A stretch of DNA of 64,000 nucleotides from Flavobacterium agri (GTDB lineage Bacteria > Bacteroidota > Bacteroidia > Flavobacteriales > Flavobacteriaceae), in the NCBI RefSeq assembly GCF_013401995.1, contig NZ_JACBJI010000003.1, positions 62,001 through 126,000 on the forward strand. The letters are read 5' to 3'. A program made the translations under genes and the position numbers. Below the pieces are notes generated by a model that saw nothing but the letters and a program-made list of their open reading frames with translations, made no database searches and was not told the origin of the DNA. Shown here in pieces: positions 8,565 through 14,872 of the stretch (its first letter is position 1; each line of letters opens with the position of its first letter).

Positions 8565-8983
8565 AAAAGATGCATTTCTCTTTTTTGGGTTTCAGCTTCG
8601 AACGATCGAAGTTCGTGGTGTTGCTGCTGTTTTGGATGTTCTTCATTTGCTTCATCTGGCCGTTTGTCGCGCATTCGTATTGGTTCATTTCGGTCATGAT
8701 CAGTTCGGCGATATTTTTCGCGGTATTGGGCGTTTTCCAGATTTTGCGCTGGATCATGGTGTTGCTGCATTTGGCGCGCGCGTCGTTTGTGATAACCGTG
8801 ATCTATTACGTGCTCACGCTTTTGTTCGCGCTTCCCGCCACATACATTTACAGCTGGTTCGTCCCGATGAGCGTGTGGTCGTTCCTCGGTCATTACGCCG
8901 TACACATACTCACGCCGCTTATGTTGATTTCGCTCGTGCTCGGATTCAGTCGCGAGGATACGGAAGAAACGTATTCCAAGTGA
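8561..8983 (+). CDS. Small integral membrane protein coupled to the UbiA-like protein
   Basis: A 140-residue protein starting at the ATG that overlaps the preceding stop codon (ATGA, 8561-8564). It has four strongly hydrophobic segments (FVVLLLFWMFFICFIW, MISSAIFFAVLGVFQIL, FVITVIYYVLTLLFALP, YAVHILTPLMLISLVLGF) and a short charged tail. I recognise no family. The overlap implies synthesis in fixed ratio with the UbiA-like protein, perhaps as a partner subunit. Confidence 0.75.
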   Translation: MKKMHFSFLGFSFERSKFVVLLLFWMFFICFIWPFVAHSYWFISVMISSAIFFAVLGVFQILRWIMVLLHLARASFVITVIYYVLTLLFALPATYIYSWFVPMSVWSFLGHYAVHILTPLMLISLVLGFSREDTEETYSK

Positions 8984-9092
8984 TTTTAAGCTGGCATACC
9001 GCCATCTCTAGTGTTAAATCTGTTAAATTAAATTCTCATATTGCGATTTGATAAGATTTTTCATAATTTGAAGTACCCTAAACTACCATTTT

Positions 9093-9413
9093 ATGAAAAC
9101 GCTTTACTTTACGCAAACCGACATTTTGTTGGCCATTATCGCTACGTCCGGTGTTCTCGCCGGAATTTTGGCTTACCTGATTATCCCTTGTCTCAAGCGC
9201 GAATCGCAGCATTGCATCAAAAGTGTCTTATTCGGCATCATGTTCGCGCTGCTGTCGAATCTTACGGTACATTTCGTTTTCGGAAATGCGGTAAAAGATG
9301 TGCCTTCCGAACTGCAGCTGCTGTTTCTGTGGTGCACGACCTTTTTTCCGGCATTCCTGCTGACGCTGGCTTACGATCTCATGGCGAGACGCTATGAGAA
9401 TTTAGATTTTTGA
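9093..9413 (+). CDS. Small three-helix membrane protein, paralogue candidate A
   Basis: 106 residues with three hydrophobic segments (about residues 10-32, 43-65 and 74-95), Cys-containing and of unknown family. It has an order of segments similar to the protein at 13566-13946 (AGILAYLI then KSVLFGI, versus AGILGGMVGYLM then KSLFFGI). The two genes lie on the plus strand at opposite ends of the minus-strand operon. The 3' end overlaps that of the SRPBCC gene by 12 bases (convergent). Confidence 0.6.
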   Translation: MKTLYFTQTDILLAIIATSGVLAGILAYLIIPCLKRESQHCIKSVLFGIMFALLSNLTVHFVFGNAVKDVPSELQLLFLWCTTFFPAFLLTLAYDLMARRYENLDF

Positions 9414-9863
9414 AACAGTTTCGGCTTGCTGTTTAAGGCATTGGTTGCGCACGGAAATCAAGGTGTGAAGATGTTTGCGAAGCAATAAATGATCGAATAT
9501 TCGGCCCGCAATTCCGTGTGGAGTCGCGTAGACGATGACGTCGGTCATCACGGTACGTCCGTTTTCGTATTTAAAACCGTGTTCGTGCCGGAACGACTTG
9601 AATCGGCCTTCAACCATTTCATCTACGAAATGTAGAGGTTCGGTCATTTGTGAGATCACGCTTTTATGTGTGAGCAAAAAACCGAAATGCCGGGCCTGCC
9701 AAGTCACGGTTTCTCCCAATTCGAGCAGTCCCGATGTGCGTCCGGCAACGGCTTTTTCATCGGTTTGCTTTGTGGATTCCAAATGGGCATCCACACTGCG
9801 CGCCAAATCGAAAACGGTTTGGGCCGGAGCGTTTATTTCGGTGATGAAATGCAAGGTCGTCAT
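9402..9863 (-). CDS. SRPBCC (START-like) ligand-binding protein
   Basis: 153 residues from the ATG at 9863, which overlaps the upstream stop as ATGA. The frame is open further upstream but that part is antisense to real coding sequence in another frame. The sequence starts TLHFITEINAPAQTVFDLARSVDAHL, the typical first strand and helix of the SRPBCC/polyketide-cyclase fold, and ends with a long helix after the FDHLLLRKHLHTLI block. Such proteins bind hydrophobic ligands in a deep pocket; they commonly sit beside SDR39U1 epimerases, as here. It is the last gene of the six-gene operon read from 13450 down to 9402. Confidence 0.85.
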   Translation of the reverse strand: MTTLHFITEINAPAQTVFDLARSVDAHLESTKQTDEKAVAGRTSGLLELGETVTWQARHFGFLLTHKSVISQMTEPLHFVDEMVEGRFKSFRHEHGFKYENGRTVMTDVIVYATPHGIAGRIFDHLLLRKHLHTLISVRNQCLKQQAETVSKI

Positions 9864-10363
9864 GGTTTTTCGTCTTCTTCGTACAATCCCGTTTTCAGTC
9901 CTTTTTTGTAAATGCGGTAACCGAACCAAACGCCGTGGATGCCGACGGGAATAAAGCTGTACAGGATCACGAGCAAAGTAACCCCTAAAGTGTAGAACAA
10001 AAGGTCGTCCGCTTCGGTAAATCCGCGCATAAAATCGATCGGGAATGCCGTGAGGCCAGTCAGTAAGCAAGTGGCAGCCAATGTGATCATGGCGCAAATC
10101 GGTCCTTGAAAAATCCAGTTCCAGCTTTTTCCGATGATGCCCAACGCAAACTTCTTCCCGAAAAATTGTCCTAAAAAAATCATAAAAATTGCGGCCAAAG
10201 GGAATTTCCACACGTAGCCATGGTCGATGAGCCATTGGTAATCGTTGTCCAAATACCACCAAGTGATGACGCAAAGGTCGATAGCTAAAGCGATTCCAAC
10301 GGCCAAATAGGCTTCCTGTGAACCGATTTTCTTTATTTTTTGAATGCGTTCGAAATTTTCCAT
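9860..10363 (-). CDS. Hypothetical integral membrane protein of the GbsR-type operon
   Basis: 167 residues with four hydrophobic segments: about 18-38, 53-70, 86-106 and 122-145. The N-terminus (MENFERIQKIKKIG) is charged and the C-terminus (YRIYKKGLKTGLYEEDEKP) is soluble. I do not recognise a family. The gene starts 3 bases after the SDR39U1 stop and its stop overlaps the SRPBCC start, so it lies firmly inside the operon. Confidence 0.75.
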   Translation of the reverse strand: MENFERIQKIKKIGSQEAYLAVGIALAIDLCVITWWYLDNDYQWLIDHGYVWKFPLAAIFMIFLGQFFGKKFALGIIGKSWNWIFQGPICAMITLAATCLLTGLTAFPIDFMRGFTEADDLLFYTLGVTLLVILYSFIPVGIHGVWFGYRIYKKGLKTGLYEEDEKP

Positions 10364-10366
10364 GAC

Positions 10367-11275
10367 TTATCGTGTTAGGTTGTGTAATGCTTTTTCGAGC
10401 GTGCCGTAAACGAAACGGAAACCGTTTTCCTGCAGTCGTTTCGGAATTACGTTTCTACTTTTTAATACGAGTTCGGTTTCGGTCCCGATGATTTTAGCGC
10501 CGAATTCCAGCAGTCTTTTCCCGATCGGAATACCAGCAGGAATACCCATCGCTTTTCTCAAAGTACACATGAACAAAGCATTTCGGATCGGTTCGGGAGA
10601 AACGATATTGACTACGTCGGTTAGTTTTTTCTCGATGCAGAATGCTACGGCGCGCGCAAAATCTTTTTCGTGTATCCAACTCACGAATTGGCGTCCGTTG
10701 CCTTGTTTGCCTCCAAAACCACTTAGTGTAAGGTTTTTGAGAGGTGGAAATGCGCCGCCTTTTTTGCCCAAAACAATCGAAGTGCGCAACGCGGTTTTCA
10801 ACGTTTTCGGTGTTTCGACGCTAAAGAATTCGGCTTCCCAGGCCTTGGCGATATTCATTGAAAAATCGTCTCCGATTTCGCCATAGGTTTCATCCATCCG
10901 CTTGTCTAAAGAATGGCGGTAAATGGTTGCCGTAGACGAATTGAGCCAGTGTTTCGGCGGATTGGCGCAAGTTCGCACGGCCAGATTCAACACCGAAGTG
11001 CTGTCGATCCTCGAAGCCAAAATCTCATTTTTGTTCACTTCATTGTATCGACAATCGACAGATTTTCCGGCGAGGTTTATCAAAACATCGGCATTTTCGA
11101 GTTCATTTTCCCAACCCGTCATTTTTTTGGCATCCCAATTCACGTATCGGATATGGCCGTCAACGGAAGATTTGCTTCTTGTCAACACGACGATTTCTGC
11201 AAAACTGTTCTTGAAATGATCGATGAGGACTTTACCCAGAAAGCCCGTGCCCGCGGCGATGATAAGTTTTTTCAT
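10367..11275 (-). CDS. TIGR01777 / SDR39U1-type epimerase
   Basis: A 302-residue extended short-chain dehydrogenase-like protein. The NAD(P)-binding loop is AAGTGFLGK (residues 6-14; the first glycine of the usual GGTGFIG is alanine), followed by VVLTRS and LINLAGKSVDCRY. Its C-terminal block, with LLEFGAKIIGTETELVLKS and VIPKRLQENGF, is typical of the TIGR01777 family (human SDR39U1, E. coli YfcH). The reaction is unknown; the family recurs with SRPBCC and photolyase-type genes in other genomes. It starts 4 bases after the DCC gene. Confidence 0.9.
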   Translation of the reverse strand: MKKLIIAAGTGFLGKVLIDHFKNSFAEIVVLTRSKSSVDGHIRYVNWDAKKMTGWENELENADVLINLAGKSVDCRYNEVNKNEILASRIDSTSVLNLAVRTCANPPKHWLNSSTATIYRHSLDKRMDETYGEIGDDFSMNIAKAWEAEFFSVETPKTLKTALRTSIVLGKKGGAFPPLKNLTLSGFGGKQGNGRQFVSWIHEKDFARAVAFCIEKKLTDVVNIVSPEPIRNALFMCTLRKAMGIPAGIPIGKRLLEFGAKIIGTETELVLKSRNVIPKRLQENGFRFVYGTLEKALHNLTR

Positions 11276-11279
11276 GAGA

Positions 11280-12101
11280 TTAGAAATTGAAGAATGTGAT
11301 GGCTGCCAAAAATCCGATGCGATATAAAACCCAGGTCACGCAAAGCAATTTTGATAGTTGCAGCAATTCGACGCGGCGGAAATGCTCGATGAACATAATG
11401 GTCGCCACAACAGCGAAATAATTGATCGAAACGAATTCGCCTATGAACGAAAACTCACTGATGATGAGCATCGGCGTCAAAAGCAAGCTGCCGAAAAGGG
11501 AAACGGTCACTAGGTTGCCGATGTAATCCAGAACCGTGTGAAGGTCTTTTCGGATCAGGAAAATCGCCTGGAAAAGGATTTGCCCGAAAGCGAGATTCCA
11601 CTCGGTGAGGAAATTCCCTTTGCCCAAAGGCGGGAGCATATCTGTGTAGGCATAAAGTGTCGCAGACGTTGCAAACGTGGCAAAAACGATGTAAAGGATT
11701 CGGTACCTGATGTTGAAATCGGGCAAACATTGAACGTGGTTTTTCGCAGATTTCGGGTTCGGCATGATCACTTTGCGGTTGTAAGAAATGAATCGGTACA
11801 ACTTGGTCAACAAGAAATGAATAGGAGCGAAGTGCCCGATTTTTTCGATAATAGGGAAAGATGCCCCGATCACGGCCAGCAGGCTGTCGATGCCGTAAAT
11901 GGTTTTTTTGTTGACGTTGTCGACCAAAGCGATTTCGTTTGCGGCCCGTTTGTAATCGATGAATTCGCACGCCGTCAATTCGGAATAGGGCCTTTTTCCG
12001 TTGTCGTCTAGCATGCCGGCTTTTACGAAAGCACCGCTGTACGCGCGACAAAGCGGACAATCTTCGTCGTAAATCAAGGTTTGGATGGCAAGAGTTTTCA
12101 T
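11280..12101 (-). CDS. DCC family thiol-disulfide oxidoreductase with membrane domain
   Basis: A 273-residue protein in two parts. The N-terminal third is a DCC/DUF393 domain with the thioredoxin-like motif YDEDCPLCRAY (Cys15, Cys18) and the later GIDSLLAVI block. The C-terminal 135 residues hold about four transmembrane segments (LYIVFATFATSATLYAY, LAFGQILFQAIFLI, LVTVSLFGSLLLTPMLII, and a final one). DCC proteins are predicted redox proteins. Upstream, the 51-base gap carries the operator-like repeat at 12118-12135 and an ATG followed at once by TAA, 6 bases before the real ATG. It is third in the operon. Confidence 0.85.
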   Translation of the reverse strand: MKTLAIQTLIYDEDCPLCRAYSGAFVKAGMLDDNGKRPYSELTACEFIDYKRAANEIALVDNVNKKTIYGIDSLLAVIGASFPIIEKIGHFAPIHFLLTKLYRFISYNRKVIMPNPKSAKNHVQCLPDFNIRYRILYIVFATFATSATLYAYTDMLPPLGKGNFLTEWNLAFGQILFQAIFLIRKDLHTVLDYIGNLVTVSLFGSLLLTPMLIISEFSFIGEFVSINYFAVVATIMFIEHFRRVELLQLSKLLCVTWVLYRIGFLAAITFFNF

Positions 12102-12117
12102 AATTTACATTTTAAAC

Positions 12118-12135
12118 TTTCAGAAAAAATTGAAA
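12118..12135. promoter_or_regulatory. Operator-like inverted repeat, copy 3
   Basis: TTTCA-N8-TGAAA, extending one more pair to CTTTCA/TGAAAG. The spacer is identical to copy 2. It ends 17 bases upstream of the DCC start codon and lies in a longer block that repeats the gap before the yqjF-like gene. Confidence 0.65.
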
Positions 12136-12152
12136 GATTTAATCAAATTTTT

Positions 12153-12905
12153 TTAATGTATCCTGATTTTGTTCTCTACCGAAATTTCCGATCCGTCGGC
12201 AACGAAAACCGAAACAGGTTTGGCGTTTTTAAGAAAGGCGAAGTCGCTTCCGTAAATCGTTCCGAAATCTACGTCGATCACGTAACCGATGACCTCGAAT
12301 TGCTGCCAGCGCGGGTGTCTGACCTCGTATTCGAATGTGGTTCTCGCGTCTTGTCTCGAATATCCGAAATAGTGTTCGGTTATGAATTCGGTTTCGGAAT
12401 GAGCATCGATTTCGGCGGCGATTTTCTTGGTGTCGACAGAAAACGTGTTCCACTTGCCGTTTTTCTTCCAGCCGAATCCATATGTTTTTGAAGTTTCCGT
12501 TTCGGTAAAAACATGGCGCATCAGCAAACGCTCATATTTTTCTTTGTAAAACGTGTTGGCGACAAAGGCTATGGCAGTTCTCGGCACGATTTCCTTTACG
12601 AATACGACGCCGCGTTTCCACACGTCTCCGTCGAATCTTTTTACATAAAACCGGATGTTGACTTCCTCGAAATTCACATGTCCCGGAATCCTGACGCCAA
12701 AAACCTGGGTTTCGAGAAACAAGAAGGCGACGAGGCTTGCGTAGCATTTGCCGTTCCACAAATCCAATTCCGTTCCGGCGGGCAAATACGGTTTCAAAAG
12801 GTCGGGATTCACTTCGTAATTCGCAAAGGCCAAATGACGCCATTGTGCTTTGAGGAAGCTTTGTGGCTGTTCGTTTGTCCGTAGGAATGGAAGAAGTCGT
12901 TTCAT
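12153..12905 (-). CDS. YqjF-like DUF2071 protein
   Basis: A 250-residue protein of the YqjF/DUF2071 family. Typical blocks are HLAFANYEVNPDLLKPYLP near the N-terminus, then LDLWNGKCYASLVAFLF, FEEVNIRFYVKR and KRGVVFVKEIVPR; the fold belongs to the acetoacetate decarboxylase-like group, but no activity is established. There is no signal peptide, so it is cytoplasmic. It is second in the operon, 41 bases downstream of the GbsR/MarR regulator, and operator copy 2 ends 7 bases before its start, so repressor binding there would block transcription from any promoter in the gap. Confidence 0.88.
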   Translation of the reverse strand: MKRLLPFLRTNEQPQSFLKAQWRHLAFANYEVNPDLLKPYLPAGTELDLWNGKCYASLVAFLFLETQVFGVRIPGHVNFEEVNIRFYVKRFDGDVWKRGVVFVKEIVPRTAIAFVANTFYKEKYERLLMRHVFTETETSKTYGFGWKKNGKWNTFSVDTKKIAAEIDAHSETEFITEHYFGYSRQDARTTFEYEVRHPRWQQFEVIGYVIDVDFGTIYGSDFAFLKNAKPVSVFVADGSEISVENKIRIH

Positions 12906-12912
12906 TTTAAAG

Positions 12913-12930
12913 TTTCAGAAAAAATTGAAA
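12913..12930. promoter_or_regulatory. Operator-like inverted repeat, copy 2
   Basis: TTTCA-GAAAAAAT-TGAAA on the plus strand, identical over 18 bases to copy 3 at 12118-12135. It sits 7 bases upstream of the yqjF-like start, in the gap after the regulator gene. Confidence 0.65.
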
Positions 12931-12946
12931 TATAAGATCAAATTTT

Positions 12947-13450
12947 TCAACGCATGATTTTCAAAACGAGCTGGGCGAGCCAGTTGTCTTTGTATTCGGT
13001 CGCTTTTTCAAGCATATTGTCAGCTTTGAGCACGAAATCGTAAAGCTTTCCCGTCTGTTCGGTGAAATATTTTTTTTCGGATGAACCGGCCGCGTCTATA
13101 GAAGAAACGTCCTTGAGCACTTTCAAAGCCGGTTTGATCTCGCGCTTGCTGCGTTCTCTTGCGATTTTAACGGCGAGTTCGTCAAGATCCTTTTCGGCTA
13201 CGAAATATTCCTTGCGTTCGCCGGGCTTGTATTCCTTGTGCACGATTCCCCAATCCATAAGGCCTCGCAGGTTCATACTGGCGTTACCGCGAGAAATCGA
13301 CAGGTCGTCCATGATGTCTTCCATCGAAAGCGAATCGGGAGAAATCATCAGCAGCGCATGGATTTGCGCCATCGTCCGGTTAATTCCCCATTGCGAGCCC
13401 AAAGCGCCCCAAGAATCGATGAATCGTCGTTTTGCCTGTTCAAGTTCCAT
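12947..13450 (-). CDS. GbsR/MarR family transcriptional regulator
   Basis: A 167-residue winged-helix regulator. FIDSWGALGSQWGINRTMAQIHALL (10-35) is the GbsR-type first helix pair. The DNA-recognition helix-turn-helix follows as LSMEDIMDDLSISRGNASMNLRGLMDWGIV, and the wing as YKPGERKEYFVAE. The C-terminal half is a predicted dimerisation coiled region. GbsR-type proteins usually repress their own operon until a small ligand binds. Its promoter overlaps one of three copies of the same inverted repeat, and the other two copies precede the next two genes, so it is very likely autoregulatory and controls the downstream operon. The start at 13450 lies 4 bases after the -7 box, so the mRNA is probably leaderless. 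Confidence 0.9.
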   Translation of the reverse strand: MELEQAKRRFIDSWGALGSQWGINRTMAQIHALLMISPDSLSMEDIMDDLSISRGNASMNLRGLMDWGIVHKEYKPGERKEYFVAEKDLDELAVKIARERSKREIKPALKVLKDVSSIDAAGSSEKKYFTEQTGKLYDFVLKADNMLEKATEYKDNWLAQLVLKIMR

Positions 13451-13454
13451 AGGT

Positions 13455-13484
13455 CAAATGTATAAATTATTTTTAAACTTTCAA
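13455..13484 (-). promoter_or_regulatory. Consensus promoter of the GbsR/MarR operon
   Basis: On the minus strand TTG (13482-13484), exactly 19 bases, then TACATTTG (13455-13462). This is the ideal Bacteroidota spacing. The TTG is part of the right-hand arm, on the minus strand, of the inverted repeat at 13479-13496. Confidence 0.8.
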
Positions 13485-13496
13485 ATATTTCTGAAA
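13479..13496. promoter_or_regulatory. Operator-like inverted repeat, copy 1
   Basis: TTTCA-AATATTTC-TGAAA. Arms and spacing match the other two copies although the eight spacer bases differ, which points to conservation of the arms. It covers the -33 element of the regulator's promoter. Confidence 0.7.
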
Positions 13497-13565
13497 CTTT
13501 ATTTTTTAAGTCGAAAAATCCCTATAAATAGGTATTGTACACCACAATTAGATTGCACAAATTTG

Positions 13566-13946
13566 ATGGAATCTCAAAAGTTACAGATTGTCATGGCGTC
13601 TCTTCTGTCAGAAAATCCTGTCTGGCCTACTTTGGTCTTCGTTCTCGCCGGAATTCTCGGCGGAATGGTCGGTTATCTGATGAACAACGCATCCGTTAAA
13701 TGGAAAAGGAAAGAATTCCTCAAAAGCCTGTTTTTCGGGATTTTGGTATCGGGAGGAATTATCTCGTTGCTCGCACTGTTGTATTCCGAACTTTTCATCG
13801 TCAATAGCGAATCGTTGCTAAACCTGGTTTTGGCAGGCTGCATCTGTTTCATGTTTTCGATGGTCGCTCTGTTGTTCGCTTATCGTTTCCTGATGCGTTT
13901 ATCGGCGAGGAAATCACTTGATGTGCGCGCAGACGCAGAATCTTAA
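13566..13946 (+). CDS. Small three-helix membrane protein, paralogue candidate B
   Basis: 126 residues from the ATG at 13566 (117 from the ATG at 13593). It has three hydrophobic segments, about residues 22-40, 53-74 and 84-106, with charged ends (KWKRKEF between the first two, RLSARKSLDVRADAES at the end). Segment order and the KSLFFGI motif resemble the protein at 9093-9413. It is divergent from the GbsR/MarR regulator across 115 bases, so the operator at 13479-13496 could also affect it. The frame is open far upstream, but that part is antisense to the regulator. The stop overlaps the convergent PAS-LuxR stop by 4 bases (TTAA). Confidence 0.65.
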   Translation: MESQKLQIVMASLLSENPVWPTLVFVLAGILGGMVGYLMNNASVKWKRKEFLKSLFFGILVSGGIISLLALLYSELFIVNSESLLNLVLAGCICFMFSMVALLFAYRFLMRLSARKSLDVRADAES

Positions 13947-14704
13947 ATCAATCCTTCATTTATGATTTTCATCGCGAGTTCCAAAACGTTTTTGGTTCCG
14001 GTTTTCGAATGTATGTTCTTGCGATGCGTATTGACGGTGAACTTGCTGATAAAAAGTTTCCGGGCTATATCAATGCTTTGATCGCCTTTGAGCAATAAGT
14101 CGATTATCTGTTTTTCGCGTTTGGTAAAGATTTCCTTAGCCGGTTTATAGACTTTTTTTACTTCGACATTAATAAACGAAGGTTCGCCTTCGAGCCCAAT
14201 GAAAGACAGTTTTGAAACATTGTTGTTCTTGAGGTGCGAAATGTCGGTATGGACGCCAAGCGTAAGCAATACGTTGTTGTCGTCGTGCTGAATTACGACC
14301 ACTTGATGCAATATGCGCACACTTTTGCCACGGCTGTCGATCACGCGATAGTCATAGCTCACTTTATACTTCATGATTTTATCCAGCGGAAGCTGCCGGA
14401 AAAAATCGGTGACCGTTTCTTCGTGGTTAAGGAATATCGGTTGGTCTTCGGGGTGTATTTTCGACATGAAGAACTCAAGATCGACCTCGTCTGCCTCGTA
14501 GCCTAAAACGGACAGGATTTCTGGACTCATGAATTGGAAACGGAAGCTCGTGATGTCGAACAGCCAGTAATAATATTTCCCGACGTGAAAAATCTCGAGG
14601 ATTTTCTTGTGAAGTTCAAGCTCGAATCCCAGGTCTTTCAGTGCGCCATTTTGAGTCAGGCGATTCCATACTTTTTGTGCTTCCGAGTAAAATTCCAATC
14701 CCAT
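13943..14704 (-). CDS. PAS domain LuxR-type response regulator
   Basis: 253 residues. The N-terminal two-thirds (about 40-170) is a PAS domain: YYYWLFDITSFRFQFMSPEILSVLGYEADE, FMSKIHPEDQP and a final strand NVLLTLGVHTDIS. The C-terminus (about 190-253) is a LuxR helix-turn-helix, FTKREKQIIDLLLKGDQ then RKLFISKFTVNTHRKNI. It probably senses a small ligand or redox cue directly, since there is no receiver domain or phospho-acceptor aspartate set. It is divergent from the AT-rich gene at 14873, with a palindrome in between that is a candidate binding site. Confidence 0.9.
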   Translation of the reverse strand: MGLEFYSEAQKVWNRLTQNGALKDLGFELELHKKILEIFHVGKYYYWLFDITSFRFQFMSPEILSVLGYEADEVDLEFFMSKIHPEDQPIFLNHEETVTDFFRQLPLDKIMKYKVSYDYRVIDSRGKSVRILHQVVVIQHDDNNVLLTLGVHTDISHLKNNNVSKLSFIGLEGEPSFINVEVKKVYKPAKEIFTKREKQIIDLLLKGDQSIDIARKLFISKFTVNTHRKNIHSKTGTKNVLELAMKIINEGLI

Positions 14705-14779
14705 ATCCGCATGTTTGGAATTTGAATTTATGAAATGTTTTCGATATGATATAGGTTTGATTATGAATTGTTTGTGGTT

Positions 14780-14803
14780 AAAATACCAATTGGAGGGTAT
14801 TTT
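14780..14803. repeat. Palindrome in the divergent PAS-LuxR / 14873 promoter region
   Basis: AAAATACC and GGTATTTT form perfect 8-base arms around an 8-base spacer. With a two-base bulge the arms extend by three more pairs (GTT/AAC). It lies in a 168-base gap between diverging genes, so it is not a terminator for either and is better placed as an operator. Confidence 0.5.
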
Positions 14804-14872
14804 TTAACAATTCCATTCAAACTAGCTTTATCCGATTTATGAGATGTATTCTATTAACTAAAAAGATCGAAA

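Noticed and set aside
9864..10274. N-terminal extension of the SRPBCC gene
   Set aside because: This part is read in another frame of the membrane-protein gene at 9860-10363; the ATGA overlap at 9860-9863 marks the real start.
13062..13565. N-terminal extension of the small membrane protein at 13566
   Set aside because: The upstream part is antisense to the GbsR/MarR gene and its promoter.
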